From Paenibacillus elgii NBRC 100335 (GTDB lineage: Bacteria; Bacillota; Bacilli; Paenibacillales; NBRC-103111): 64,000 nucleotides of DNA. Positions 51,436 to 59,223 of this stretch are shown piece by piece. Location: the NCBI RefSeq assembly GCF_004000865.1, contig NZ_BIMB01000003.1, positions 124,001 to 188,000 on the forward strand, in the 5' to 3' direction. Made by a program: the position numbers and the translations under genes. Every line of letters starts with the position of its first letter. The stretch's first letter is position 1. The notes beneath the pieces were generated by a model. It searched no databases. It saw only the letters and a list, made by a program, of their open reading frames with translations, and was not told the origin of the DNA.

Positions 51436-52449
51436 CTATTCTGCATAAACGTGCTTAAGGGCGTCTTCCGGAGCCGAATCCGGAGCATTCTCCGCATATT
51501 CCGTGGCCTCATCGACTTCCATGAGCATCCGGTCATGGATTTCCTTCTCTTTAGGTTCATCCAATATCCCCAAATCTTTAAGATAATGGCTGAAGGTTAC
51601 GAGCGGATCTTTCTTCCTGGCTGCTTCCACTTCTTCCCGGGAACGGTAGGTTCGATCATCGTCGTCGCTTGAATGAGGAACTAAACGATAGACGACCACC
51701 TCGATCAACGTGGGCCCTTCTCCTCTTTTTGCCCGATCGGCCGCTTCTTTCGTGACCTTGTATACTTCCAAGGGATCATTGCCATCCACGCTGATGCCGG
51801 GAAATCCGTAACCTTTTGCCCGATCCGCGATACTTTCACAAGCCGCCTGCTTGGAGTAGGGGACAGAAATGGCATACTTGTTATTCTCGCAGAAGAAAAT
51901 GACAGGAAGCTTGTGCACCCCGGCAAAATTTGCCGCTTCGTGAAACTCCCCTTGATTGCTGGCCCCTTCCCCAAAGGCCGTTAACACGACAAGTTTTTGC
52001 CCCTCGATCCTTCCAGATAAAGCGATTCCAACGGCATGCGGCACTTGACTCGTTACGACGCTGGACCCCGAAAGAATATGCAGTCGTTTACTCCCATAAT
52101 GCCCTGGCATTTGGCGTCCGCCACTATTCGGATCTCCCGCCTTGGCAAAAGCGGAAAGCATCAATTCCTTTGCCGTCATCCCGAAAACAATGACCATTCC
52201 CATATCCCGATAGTACGGACAAAGAAAATCTTTCGTTCGATCCAACGCATAAGCCGCTCCCACCTGCGCCGCTTCATGACCTTGGCAAGAAACGAGAAAA
52301 GGGATCTTTCCCGCACGATTGAGAAGCCACATCCGCTCATCTACTTTCCGCGCCAAGACCATATTCTTGTACATTTCAACAACCTGCTGATCCGATAAAC
52401 CAAGTGCCTGGTGCCGGTTTTTGAGTTGAGCGTTTCCGGTTTGATTCAT
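51436..52449 (-). CDS. bkdAA: Branched-chain 2-oxo acid dehydrogenase E1 alpha subunit
   Basis: This protein of about 337 residues has the thiamine-diphosphate motif (FGEGASNQGEFHEAANFAG, then FFCENNKYAIS) and the phospho-loop-like HSSDDDDRTYRS region typical of E1 alpha. The frame could start at 52467, but GGAGG spaced 8 bases from the ATG at 52449 decides it. It is the first gene of the long operon that runs to 43017. The leader is about 70 bases long. Confidence 0.9.
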   Translation of the reverse strand: MNQTGNAQLKNRHQALGLSDQQVVEMYKNMVLARKVDERMWLLNRAGKIPFLVSCQGHEAAQVGAAYALDRTKDFLCPYYRDMGMVIVFGMTAKELMLSAFAKAGDPNSGGRQMPGHYGSKRLHILSGSSVVTSQVPHAVGIALSGRIEGQKLVVLTAFGEGASNQGEFHEAANFAGVHKLPVIFFCENNKYAISVPYSKQAACESIADRAKGYGFPGISVDGNDPLEVYKVTKEAADRAKRGEGPTLIEVVVYRLVPHSSDDDDRTYRSREEVEAARKKDPLVTFSHYLKDLGILDEPKEKEIHDRMLMEVDEATEYAENAPDSAPEDALKHVYAE

Positions 52450-52525
52450 ATCGTATCCCTCCGACAATGGTGCCGCTGCAAATTGCGGTTTACTTTATTT
52501 TTACATCCTGTCGTTCCAATCGTGA

Positions 52526-52554
52526 AATATATATTGTGCATAGAAACTATGCAA
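52526..52554 (-). promoter_or_regulatory. Promoter with overlapping palindrome for leucine operon
   Basis: On the minus strand TTGCAT (52554-52549) and TATATT (52531-52526) are exactly 17 bases apart. The palindrome TGCATAG-AAA-CTATGCA at 52537-52553 covers most of the -35 and the spacer, the usual place for a repressor site. No regulator gene lies beside it. No sigma-54 promoter of the Bacillus bkd type was found. Confidence 0.6.
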
Positions 52555-52631
52555 AAAAAATATAGCCGGTTTATGCACACAGGGTTGCGATCGCTTGGCC
52601 TTATTGGGCAATGTTTGACGCCAATAAAGAA

Positions 52632-52656
52632 GACTGCCGAGAACGTCTCGACAGTC
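52632..52656. other. Hairpin in divergent intergenic region
   Basis: GACTG-C-CGAGA and TCTCG-A-CAGTC form a 10-pair stem with one mismatch around an ACG loop. It has no T-run on the plus strand and a weak T-rich stretch on the minus strand. Its role is unknown; it lies upstream of both divergent operons. Confidence 0.4.
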
Positions 52657-52692
52657 CGGAAGGGGGAAACTTGCGTTTACACTATCCTTTCG

Positions 52693-52728
52693 GGTAGTAC
52701 CTATCAATAAAGTGCGTACTACCTTTTT
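52693..52728 (+). terminator. Terminator-like hairpin ahead of RidA gene
   Basis: GGTAGTAC at 52693-52700 pairs with GTACTACC at 52716-52723 across a 15-base loop, and TTTTT follows at once. No gene ends upstream on the plus strand, so it may be an attenuator in a leader RNA or, as DNA, an operator. TATACT at 52743-52748 could be the -10 of the RidA gene. Confidence 0.5.
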
Positions 52729-52779
52729 AATTGTGCCCGGTTTATACTAGCCTTACTTTGAGGTGAAGGAGAGAAAACA

Positions 52780-53172
52780 ATGACTATGGCTAAAACCTAC
52801 AATCACGGTGTTGCATGGGAAGAAGCTTTCGGCGTCACCCAAGGTTACAGTGTCAACGGCAACATCTACATTTCGGGACAATTTTCCCACGATATGCAGG
52901 GCGCGTTCGTTGGCGAGGGCGATATCGAGGCACAGACCCGGCAGACACTGGAAAACCTCGATCGCGTGCTGGCGGGATTTGGTGTCGCGAGGTCGAACAT
53001 TGCTGAGATGGAGGTCTTTCTGACCAACCCGCAAGAGCATTTCGAGCAGTTCATCGTTCTGTACAAGGAGTATGTGGGCGACCATCGACCGGCCGCCACC
53101 CTCGTCGGCGTGTCGGGTCTGGCGTTCCCTCACCAATTGATCGAAATCCGCGCCGTCGCCCATACCGATTAA
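52780..53172 (+). CDS. RidA/YjgF-family protein
   Basis: This protein of 130 residues has the RidA fold: NGNIYISGQFSHDMQG, EAQTRQTLENLDRVLAGFG, and RPAATLVGVSGLAFPHQLIEIRAVA near the end. Classic RidA proteins hydrolyse reactive enamines and imines. The usual IE(A)RA end is present as LIEIRAV. AAGGAGA precedes the ATG at 52780; ATG at 52786 is the alternative. It stands alone, divergent from the leucine operon. A link with imines from the amine oxidase is possible but unproven. Confidence 0.85.
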   Translation: MTMAKTYNHGVAWEEAFGVTQGYSVNGNIYISGQFSHDMQGAFVGEGDIEAQTRQTLENLDRVLAGFGVARSNIAEMEVFLTNPQEHFEQFIVLYKEYVGDHRPAATLVGVSGLAFPHQLIEIRAVAHTD

Positions 53173-53193
53173 CCCGGCTACCGACCAAGTAAG

Positions 53194-53237
53194 CGTAAAA
53201 TAGTCCCCATCTGATCGCTAGGCGGGGACTACTTACG
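53194..53237. terminator. Long inverted repeat between convergent genes
   Basis: CGTAA-TAGTCCCC on the left pairs with GGGGACTA-TTACG on the right, with small bulges and a 15-16-base loop. It lies between the RidA gene and the convergent methyltransferase gene and could end transcripts from both sides. The T-run is weak. Confidence 0.5.
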
Positions 53238-53258
53238 ATTACATTAAACTGTACTTTC

Positions 53259-54143
53259 TCAGGTGTACATGTTCTGATCCTGCAATCGAATCAGAACTTT
53301 GCCAAATCGACCACCCTGCCGGATTTCCACCTTGTCTGACGGATAAGTCCGCTCCAAATACTCGGCGACGATTTGCCGGTTCCGATCGTCCGCAGGCAGA
53401 CCCAAAATTTTAAGCCAGTCCATAACTTCCATAAGCGCCGTTTCTCTGGATACCTCCCTGGTTTTCATCTCCCGGGTGATCAGCGACTCATAGGAGTAGC
53501 CTTTAAGATACAATAAATGCTGCAAATAAGCCATCTCCAGATGCTCGGCTTTCTGAGGCTGATCGGTGACCAAAGTCCAAATCTCGTTCACCAGACTGTG
53601 CTCTCTGGAGCCGGCAGCCAGACTGATATAGCAGAACCGACGCGCGCAGCTCAGCACCTTCTCCACACTCTCCCAATCGACGATAACCGGGCACATGGAG
53701 ACAAATACCAAATCAAAGGCTTTCCCCCACCCCTTTGCTTCAATATTAATGTTTTCGAACGGCTCAGTCACCAGCTCAACGTTCCCGTTTGTTAATCCCG
53801 TCGCATTTTCTTTCAGGAGTTCGGCCAAAGGCAGACTAGGCTCTACGGAAGTAACACTTGCCCCTCTTTCTGCGAACGGCACTGTAAATCCGCCCGAGGC
53901 TGCACCAATGTCTAAAATGGAAGTATCTTTGAATGCCACACCCTGTCCTTCCAGCCAATTCATAATCCGTTTCGTTCTTTGTCTCCCTTCTTCGTTAAAT
54001 GCCTCCTCGTTGAATGACTTTGCCCTATGGTCGAAGACATGTACCGCATCAATTCCGGCTTTTTTCATCTTATTGACTGCTGTTTGCGTATCTTCCTTCC
54101 AAGCTTTTTCCCAAACGGTTTCGTTAAACAGATCGTTCGACAT
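53259..54143 (-). CDS. SAM-dependent class I methyltransferase
   Basis: This protein of 294 residues has the SAM motif I (ILDIGAASGGFTVPFAERG), the acidic motif (VTSVEPS) and motif IV-like AFDLVFVSMCPVIVDWE. The frame is open to 54281, but AAGGGG before the ATG at 54143 selects the shorter start. The substrate is not known; the small-molecule methyltransferase fold with a long C-terminal cap is common in Firmicutes. A consensus promoter with an overlapping palindrome lies about 90 bases upstream. Confidence 0.8.
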   Translation of the reverse strand: MSNDLFNETVWEKAWKEDTQTAVNKMKKAGIDAVHVFDHRAKSFNEEAFNEEGRQRTKRIMNWLEGQGVAFKDTSILDIGAASGGFTVPFAERGASVTSVEPSLPLAELLKENATGLTNGNVELVTEPFENINIEAKGWGKAFDLVFVSMCPVIVDWESVEKVLSCARRFCYISLAAGSREHSLVNEIWTLVTDQPQKAEHLEMAYLQHLLYLKGYSYESLITREMKTREVSRETALMEVMDWLKILGLPADDRNRQIVAEYLERTYPSDKVEIRQGGRFGKVLIRLQDQNMYT

Positions 54144-54226
54144 GATACGTACCCCTTTCATTATTGTCCTTGCCGCTCCGCCAGCCGAAGCCCAAATGGT
54201 ATGCCTTCTGGCAAAAAGAATCATGG

Positions 54227-54268
54227 ATATTATATATCTATAATATATTTGATACTTTTGTTTGTCAA
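54227..54268 (-). promoter_or_regulatory. Promoter and palindromic operator of methyltransferase gene
   Basis: On the minus strand TTGACA (54268-54263) and TATTAT (54245-54240) are 17 bases apart. ATATTATA-TATC-TATAATAT at 54227-54246 is a perfect 8-base inverted repeat over the -10 and the start point, a likely repressor site. Confidence 0.65.
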
Positions 54269-54311
54269 CGGCTATACGCAAAGCAACGTTTGTTGAGTGA
54301 ACAGCACATCA

Positions 54312-54343
54312 ATGAAAACAAGCGATGGAATAGGTTCCATCGC
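54312..54343 (-). terminator. Terminator of the kinase/regulator operon
   Basis: GCGATGGAA at 54322-54330 pairs with TTCCATCGC at 54335-54343. On the minus strand the stem is followed by TTGTTTTC. It lies 17 bases beyond the kinase stop codon. Confidence 0.65.
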
Positions 54344-54359
54344 CGAGCTATTGTCTTCG

Positions 54360-55694
54360 TTATTTCAATTGACAGTTTACAGGTAACCAACCGGTCAGCA
54401 GAGCGCCACCCTCCGATTGGTTGCCTGCGGCAAGTTCCCCTCCGTGACGCCTAATAATTCTTTGTGAAATCGTCAACCCTAACCCGCTGCCTCCGGTTGA
54501 ACGATTCCTGGATTGTTCACCACGATATAAAGGTTCAAAAACCCGCTGCAGCTCTTCCGATGAGAAGCCCGGCCCGGTATCACGTATCGTAAACTTTACT
54601 TGGTCATGTTCTGTATAACATTGAACAACAATTTCGCCATAGGAGGGGGTATGCCTGACGGCATTATCCAAAAGGTTGTTGATGGAACGTTCCAATAAGT
54701 GCATGTCACCGCTAATGAAGCAGTCGTCTGTAGTATGGTTCGAGATCGAGATGTGCTTTTGCCGGGCTAGCGGACTTAGACTGTCGATCGACTTCTGGAT
54801 GAGGTGTTTAAAATCAATCTTCTTGTGATGAAGCTTCATCTCCAAATAGTCCATCTTCGTAAATGTGAAAAGATCCTCTACCAGCCGGTCCAATTGCGCC
54901 GATTTTTCCTTACATACCGCCAAATATTTTGTTATTTTCTCCGGGGATTGGGCAATTCCTTGCTCCAGACCGTCCAAATAACCCCGCAAGGCGAACAACG
55001 GGGTCCGTAAATCGTGCGCGACAGCAGCGATCACGAATCGACGTTCTTCTTCCAATTCCGCTTGCTTCCGAAAAGATTGTTGAAGCCCCTTCACCATCAC
55101 TTCGAACCCATCGCGCACTTCAGAGATTTCGGTGATCCTGGACCCAGGAAGCTTCACATCCCAATCTCCTGCGGCGATTTGTCTGGCTGCCAAGCTCATC
55201 CTTTCGAGGGGCTTAAGAAGGAACCTTCGCATTTCCACACCGATAATAAAGAAAGCGAGCAATATTCCGGCAATCACCGCGATCATCTGAACCGTATTGG
55301 ACTTCGGCAGGTAGAGGACGATCTTTCCGAGTAAACGACCGTCCTCTATGATGGAAAACCGCTCGGTTGACGACATGGCGCCATCGCGCTCCGGATTAGA
55401 CCGATAAATTTCCTGATCTGACGCAGATAGAATAGTCGCCTCCATCTTCGCTTGCCGCAATTGGATATCCAATTCGTTTTGCCAATTCGGATCTCTCCAT
55501 TTGTCCGGGTTCGTTTCGATCAGGTGTGTGATCTCGGTCAAATTTTTTTGCAGAAGCTCATCTTGCGGTTGGTTTTTTGCGAAGCTGAGCGTCTTTGTCT
55601 CCATGAAGTGAGCCGTAACAAAGAAGATCCACGGCACTAGCGTTAGGAAGAAGAAGCACAGCATAGTAAACGTACGAATGCGAAGTGTTCTCAT
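54360..55694 (-). CDS. Sensor histidine kinase
   Basis: This protein of 444 residues has two membrane helices (about 8-28 and 135-155) around an extracellular domain of about 105 residues. HAMP follows, then the phospho-acceptor His227 in VAHDLRTPL, and the ATPase boxes (INNLLDNAVRHTP, DTGPGFS, GGSGLGLTISQRI). It follows its regulator by one base. The layout (regulator first, kinase second, divergent from a small operon) suggests control of the DJ-1/PfpI genes at 56597. Confidence 0.88.
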   Translation of the reverse strand: MRTLRIRTFTMLCFFFLTLVPWIFFVTAHFMETKTLSFAKNQPQDELLQKNLTEITHLIETNPDKWRDPNWQNELDIQLRQAKMEATILSASDQEIYRSNPERDGAMSSTERFSIIEDGRLLGKIVLYLPKSNTVQMIAVIAGILLAFFIIGVEMRRFLLKPLERMSLAARQIAAGDWDVKLPGSRITEISEVRDGFEVMVKGLQQSFRKQAELEEERRFVIAAVAHDLRTPLFALRGYLDGLEQGIAQSPEKITKYLAVCKEKSAQLDRLVEDLFTFTKMDYLEMKLHHKKIDFKHLIQKSIDSLSPLARQKHISISNHTTDDCFISGDMHLLERSINNLLDNAVRHTPSYGEIVVQCYTEHDQVKFTIRDTGPGFSSEELQRVFEPLYRGEQSRNRSTGGSGLGLTISQRIIRRHGGELAAGNQSEGGALLTGWLPVNCQLK

Positions 55695-55695
55695 G

Positions 55696-56382
55696 TTATC
55701 CTCCCTCGAAGCGATACCCTACTCCCCATACGTTGACCAGATATTGCGGATGGTTCGGATCGGATTCGATTTTTTCGCGAAGTCGGCCGAGATGCACCCG
55801 AATCGTATGCTTATCACCGACCCCCTCCCAAAATTTTTCAAGTAATTGTTCATAGGTAAACACATGTCTGGGGTGTTCGACAAATAATCGCAGCAGCTCA
55901 TATTCCTTCGGCGTGAGCGCTGCATTCTTCCCATCCACGGTCACTTCTCTTGCGGACAGATTTAGCTTGATGCGGCCAAAATCCAAGATCCTTTCGTCCC
56001 TTTGCTGCTGAGAACCGGAACGCCGCAATACCGCTTTTATCCTCGCTATGATCTCACCGGGTGAAGCGGATTTGACGATATAATCATCGCCGCCGAGCGT
56101 CAGCCCTCGAATCTTGTCCACATCGTCACTGCGTGCACTCAAGAAAAGGATCGGCACGTTGCTCTCCGCCCGAATCCGGCGACATAACTCAAATCCGTTT
56201 TGTCCCGGCATCATGATGTCAAGAACGATGCAATGAATGGAACTCTGTTGGAACACGGCCCACGCTTGAGCGGTATCACAAGCGGTTAGAACGTGAAAAT
56301 TTTCGTACTCTAAAAAGTCCCTCAGCAGGTCGACGATACTTTGGTCATCGTCTACAACGAGTATCGTATTTGCTTCGCTCAT
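55696..56382 (-). CDS. OmpR/PhoB-family response regulator
   Basis: The receiver has the acidic pair in VVDDDQS, Asp55 in CIVLDIMMPGQNG, and the switch Ser/Lys (FLSARSDD, YIVKSASPGE; here the usual KPF reads KSA, which is uncommon). The winged helix ends with RVHLGRLREKIE and NVWGVGYRFEGG. The frame is open to 56442, but AAGGTGGG before the ATG at 56382 fixes the start at 228 residues. Confidence 0.88.
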   Translation of the reverse strand: MSEANTILVVDDDQSIVDLLRDFLEYENFHVLTACDTAQAWAVFQQSSIHCIVLDIMMPGQNGFELCRRIRAESNVPILFLSARSDDVDKIRGLTLGGDDYIVKSASPGEIIARIKAVLRRSGSQQQRDERILDFGRIKLNLSAREVTVDGKNAALTPKEYELLRLFVEHPRHVFTYEQLLEKFWEGVGDKHTIRVHLGRLREKIESDPNHPQYLVNVWGVGYRFEGG

Positions 56383-56446
56383 GAATATCCCACCTTTGCA
56401 TTCTAGTTTATCATTTTTTCCGCAAGAAACTAACGCAGTCACCTGA

Positions 56447-56475
56447 TTTGTGATGAGTTGTTTATCGTTTTGTGA
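56447..56475. promoter_or_regulatory. Direct repeat in divergent intergenic region, possible regulator box
   Basis: TTTGTGA occurs at 56447-56453 and again at 56469-56475, 22 bases apart start to start, about two helical turns. OmpR-type regulators often bind such direct repeats. It lies between the response regulator gene and the DJ-1/PfpI operon. Confidence 0.35.
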
Positions 56476-56596
56476 CCTTTTTACAACTTCGTTTGAGATA
56501 TTCGTTTGTTAACATGATTCTTGCGAGCACGGACGGTAAAACCCGCGGGTAATGACACGTCCCACGCAGAAACGGATAAAGGAGGAAGATTTCTTA

Positions 56597-57631
56597 ATGT
56601 TGACGGTTCAAGTCGTGCTTTTTGATGGCTTCGACCTTCTGGATGCCATTGCCCCTTACGAGGTTTTTTGCGCCGCTGCCACGAATACGGACAACGCGTT
56701 AAGCGTAGAATTCGTCACCGCCGAAGGGCCGAGGACCGTAACCAGCGGCATCCATGGGGTAAAGCTTGAAGCAAGCGGCAGATTGAATCCGGAACGTGCG
56801 GGCATCATTCTCGTGCCCGGCGCCGCGGGTGACGTTGAAGGAAATGGCCCCGATTCCATTCCGGCTATTCTGGCCCGGGCCATGAATACGGAATTGACCG
56901 GTATGATCAGGCAAGCATTCGGGCAAAAAGACATCGTAATCGCCACGGTATGCGGCGGCTCCCTGCTGCTGGCCATGGGAGGGCTCTTGGAAGGCAGGCC
57001 GGCGGTAACCCATCATCTGGGCATGAGTGTACTTGAAGCAACCGGTGCCGTTCCCGTCTCGGCGCGCGTCGTGGACGATGGCAATCTGGTTAGCGGCGGC
57101 GGCGTCACTTCGGGACTCGATGTAGCGCTGTATCTGGTGGAACGTGAGCTTGGACCGCGTATTTCTCACGCCGTGGAACAGTTGTTCGAATTTGAACGGA
57201 GGGGGACGGTTTGGAGAGCAGCAGGAATGGCACCTGTCCGTCCAAAAACAAGGACAGACGACGAACCGAACATCGCGGCGGACAAAACGCCCATGGCTTA
57301 TGGCACTCCGGATAACAAACTCACACAGGCATCCGTCTTCGAAGGGGATTGGGATACGACAATCGCTACGCCCGTTGGGAAATTGCAGGTTAAGCTCTCC
57401 ATCTCAGCAAGGAATGGGATGATCCAAGGCAAGGCCACTCAAGGGAATGAGACGGTAGCATTGTTGAACCCTGTCCTTCTGGATAACAAGCTTACTTGGT
57501 CGCTGCAAATCACGAAACCGATGCGCTTGAATCTGAAATTCGAAGTTGTCGCCGACGGAGATCACATGACCGGATTCGCCAAGGCCGGCATGCTGCCGGC
57601 ATCCAAATTAACAGGCCAGCGCGTTTCCTAG
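56597..57631 (+). CDS. DJ-1/PfpI-family protein with extra C-terminal beta domain
   Basis: From the ATG at 56597 (AAGGAGG upstream) the protein has 344 residues and no signal peptide. Residues 1-200 are a DJ-1/PfpI domain close to the isonitrile hydratase/transcription-factor branch (VVLFDGFDLLDAIAPYEVF, the nucleophile-elbow Cys in ATVCGGSLLLA, VTHHLGM, and SGGGVTSGLDVALYLVER). Residues about 245-344 are a second beta-rich domain (DWDTTIATPVGKLQVKLSIS), not recognised with certainty. The third gene of the operon encodes a paralogue without that domain but with a signal peptide. Confidence 0.8.
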   Translation: MLTVQVVLFDGFDLLDAIAPYEVFCAAATNTDNALSVEFVTAEGPRTVTSGIHGVKLEASGRLNPERAGIILVPGAAGDVEGNGPDSIPAILARAMNTELTGMIRQAFGQKDIVIATVCGGSLLLAMGGLLEGRPAVTHHLGMSVLEATGAVPVSARVVDDGNLVSGGGVTSGLDVALYLVERELGPRISHAVEQLFEFERRGTVWRAAGMAPVRPKTRTDDEPNIAADKTPMAYGTPDNKLTQASVFEGDWDTTIATPVGKLQVKLSISARNGMIQGKATQGNETVALLNPVLLDNKLTWSLQITKPMRLNLKFEVVADGDHMTGFAKAGMLPASKLTGQRVS

Positions 57632-57652
57632 CCCGGAGGGGGTACGGATCAC

Positions 57653-58288
57653 ATGAAGAAGCGGAAACTACTATCCGGCCTTTTGGCCGGTGTCACGATT
57701 CTATTTATCCTTTACGCCTTGGTGAACAACTATATCGTCGATCCCGGAGCCGAAAGCTTTTTAAGCCATAAAACCGGACTCAAACGCGCGCTCAATCTCC
57801 CGGTTTGGTTAAACGTGATGTACGTTCATGTTGCATTTGCCTGCATCGCCATGGCGGCCGGGCTGCTCAACTTTTCGAACCGAATCTTGGAAAAAAGCCG
57901 CAAGTTCCATCGCATCAACGGGTACGTTTACTTGGTGTCCGTACTTCTTGTCGTGCTGACTTCCGGATACATGGCGCCTTACGCCACCGGAGGAAAAATA
58001 AGCAGCATGGCGTTCAATGTACTGAATGTGATATGGCTGTTTATCACGATTATGGCACTCGTCCAAATCAAAATGAAACGAATCATCCGACACCGGAACT
58101 GGATGATCCGAAGCTACGCTTTTTGTTTTACGAACATGTTCATTCATCTCATCACCTTCCTGTTTCATCAGGGCTTCGGTCTGGTTTACGCTACCAGCTA
58201 TACCATTGGCGTTTATGGCTCCATTGTGCTGCTGCTGGTCATTCCTGACATCGTCATTAGAATGAACGGTACCTCCACAACCAACTAA
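57653..58288 (+). CDS. DUF2306-family membrane protein
   Basis: This protein of 211 residues has about five or six membrane helices. The HRNWMIRSYAFCFTNM stretch and the His-bearing KFHRINGYVYLVSV region are typical of DUF2306 proteins, whose role is unknown; the conserved histidines suggest heme or metal binding. It lies 21 bases after the first DJ-1 gene and 31 bases before the second, inside one operon. Confidence 0.8.
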   Translation: MKKRKLLSGLLAGVTILFILYALVNNYIVDPGAESFLSHKTGLKRALNLPVWLNVMYVHVAFACIAMAAGLLNFSNRILEKSRKFHRINGYVYLVSVLLVVLTSGYMAPYATGGKISSMAFNVLNVIWLFITIMALVQIKMKRIIRHRNWMIRSYAFCFTNMFIHLITFLFHQGFGLVYATSYTIGVYGSIVLLLVIPDIVIRMNGTSTTN

Positions 58289-58319
58289 ATCGCTTAAGGC
58301 GCGAAAGGAATGGATAAAA

Positions 58320-59135
58320 ATGAAAAAAATTTTGGGATGGCTCTTGTCGTTTGCCCTGGTGCTAAGTCTGTTTGCCCCTGCGGCAAGTGCGCAAACAAGC
58401 GAGAATAAGGATGCGTTCAAGGACAAAAGTGTGCATGTTCAAATCGTTTTATTCGATGGTTTCGATCTGATGGACGCTTTGGCGCCATATGAAGTATTCG
58501 CTGCCGCGGGAATGTACTCGGGAGGGGCTGTTACGCTGGAATTGGTATCCGCAGAAGGCAAACGTTCTGTCCCGAGCGGGATGAATGGGCCTTCTCTCGA
58601 AGCGCAAGCGGCATTAGATCCGAATCGTCCGGGAATTATTTTGGTGCCCGGAGCTGCGGGGAAACCGGCGGGAAATTCGGAAGATGCCATTCCGAATATA
58701 TTAGGTCAGGCCATGAAGACAGGCTTACCGAATTTTCTGAAGCAAGCTATTGACAATAAGGAAGTTACTGTTGCTACCGTATGTGGAGGCTCATTGCTGC
58801 TTGCTATGAAAGGCTTGTTGAAAGATCGATATGCCGTTACGAACCATATGGGCATGGCTGCATTAAAAGCTGCCGGCGCAATTCCGGTTGATGCAAGAGT
58901 CGTTGAAGACGATCCCCGTCTCGTGAGCGGCGGAGGCGTGACTTCGGGACTTGATGTGGCCTTGTATTTGGTTGAGCGTGAGCTAGGGCCCCGAATCGCG
59001 AATGCCGTCGAAAAGTTATTCGAGTACGAGCGAAGAGGCACAGTGTGGAAAGCGGAAGGCGTTACGCCGATCGACTTTAGGACGAGTCAGGAAGCGTCTA
59101 AAATAGAACAACCGGCTGCGGCTTCCGAAAAGTAA
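58320..59135 (+). CDS. Secreted DJ-1/PfpI-family protein
   Basis: This protein of 271 residues has a clear signal peptide (MKKILGWLLSFALVLSL, cleavage near ASAQ). The DJ-1/PfpI domain closely resembles that of the protein encoded two genes upstream (QIVLFDGFDLMDALAPYEVF, the Cys in ATVCGGSLLLA, SGGGVTSGLDVALYLVERELGP), showing a duplication. DJ-1 proteins are normally cytoplasmic; export is uncommon. The C-terminal extra domain of its paralogue is absent. Confidence 0.85.
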   Translation: MKKILGWLLSFALVLSLFAPAASAQTSENKDAFKDKSVHVQIVLFDGFDLMDALAPYEVFAAAGMYSGGAVTLELVSAEGKRSVPSGMNGPSLEAQAALDPNRPGIILVPGAAGKPAGNSEDAIPNILGQAMKTGLPNFLKQAIDNKEVTVATVCGGSLLLAMKGLLKDRYAVTNHMGMAALKAAGAIPVDARVVEDDPRLVSGGGVTSGLDVALYLVERELGPRIANAVEKLFEYERRGTVWKAEGVTPIDFRTSQEASKIEQPAAASEK

Positions 59136-59164
59136 GAAATCGAGGCAATCCTTTCCATTAGGAA

Positions 59165-59219
59165 ATCCCCTCTAAGCAAACTGTAAGGGTTTATCCTTTA
59201 CCGTCTACTTAGAGGGGAT
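59165..59219. terminator. Long bidirectional hairpin between convergent genes
   Basis: ATCCCCTCTAAG at 59165-59176 pairs exactly with CTTAGAGGGGAT at 59208-59219. A smaller inner GTAAGG/CCTTTAC stem occupies the loop. It lies between the secreted DJ-1 gene and the convergent WG-repeat gene. There is no strong T-run, so the call rests on position and stem length. Confidence 0.55.
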
Positions 59220-59223
59220 ACGA

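Noticed and set aside
52460-52780. Sigma-54 promoter for the branched-chain operon, as in Bacillus bkd
   Set aside because: No GG-N10-GC motif with the TGGCAC/TTGC pattern was found; a sigma-A promoter fits better.
57809-58426. Minus-strand frame of 205 codons opposite the DUF2306 gene
   Set aside because: The plus-strand membrane protein has family motifs and an operon context; the minus frame looks random.
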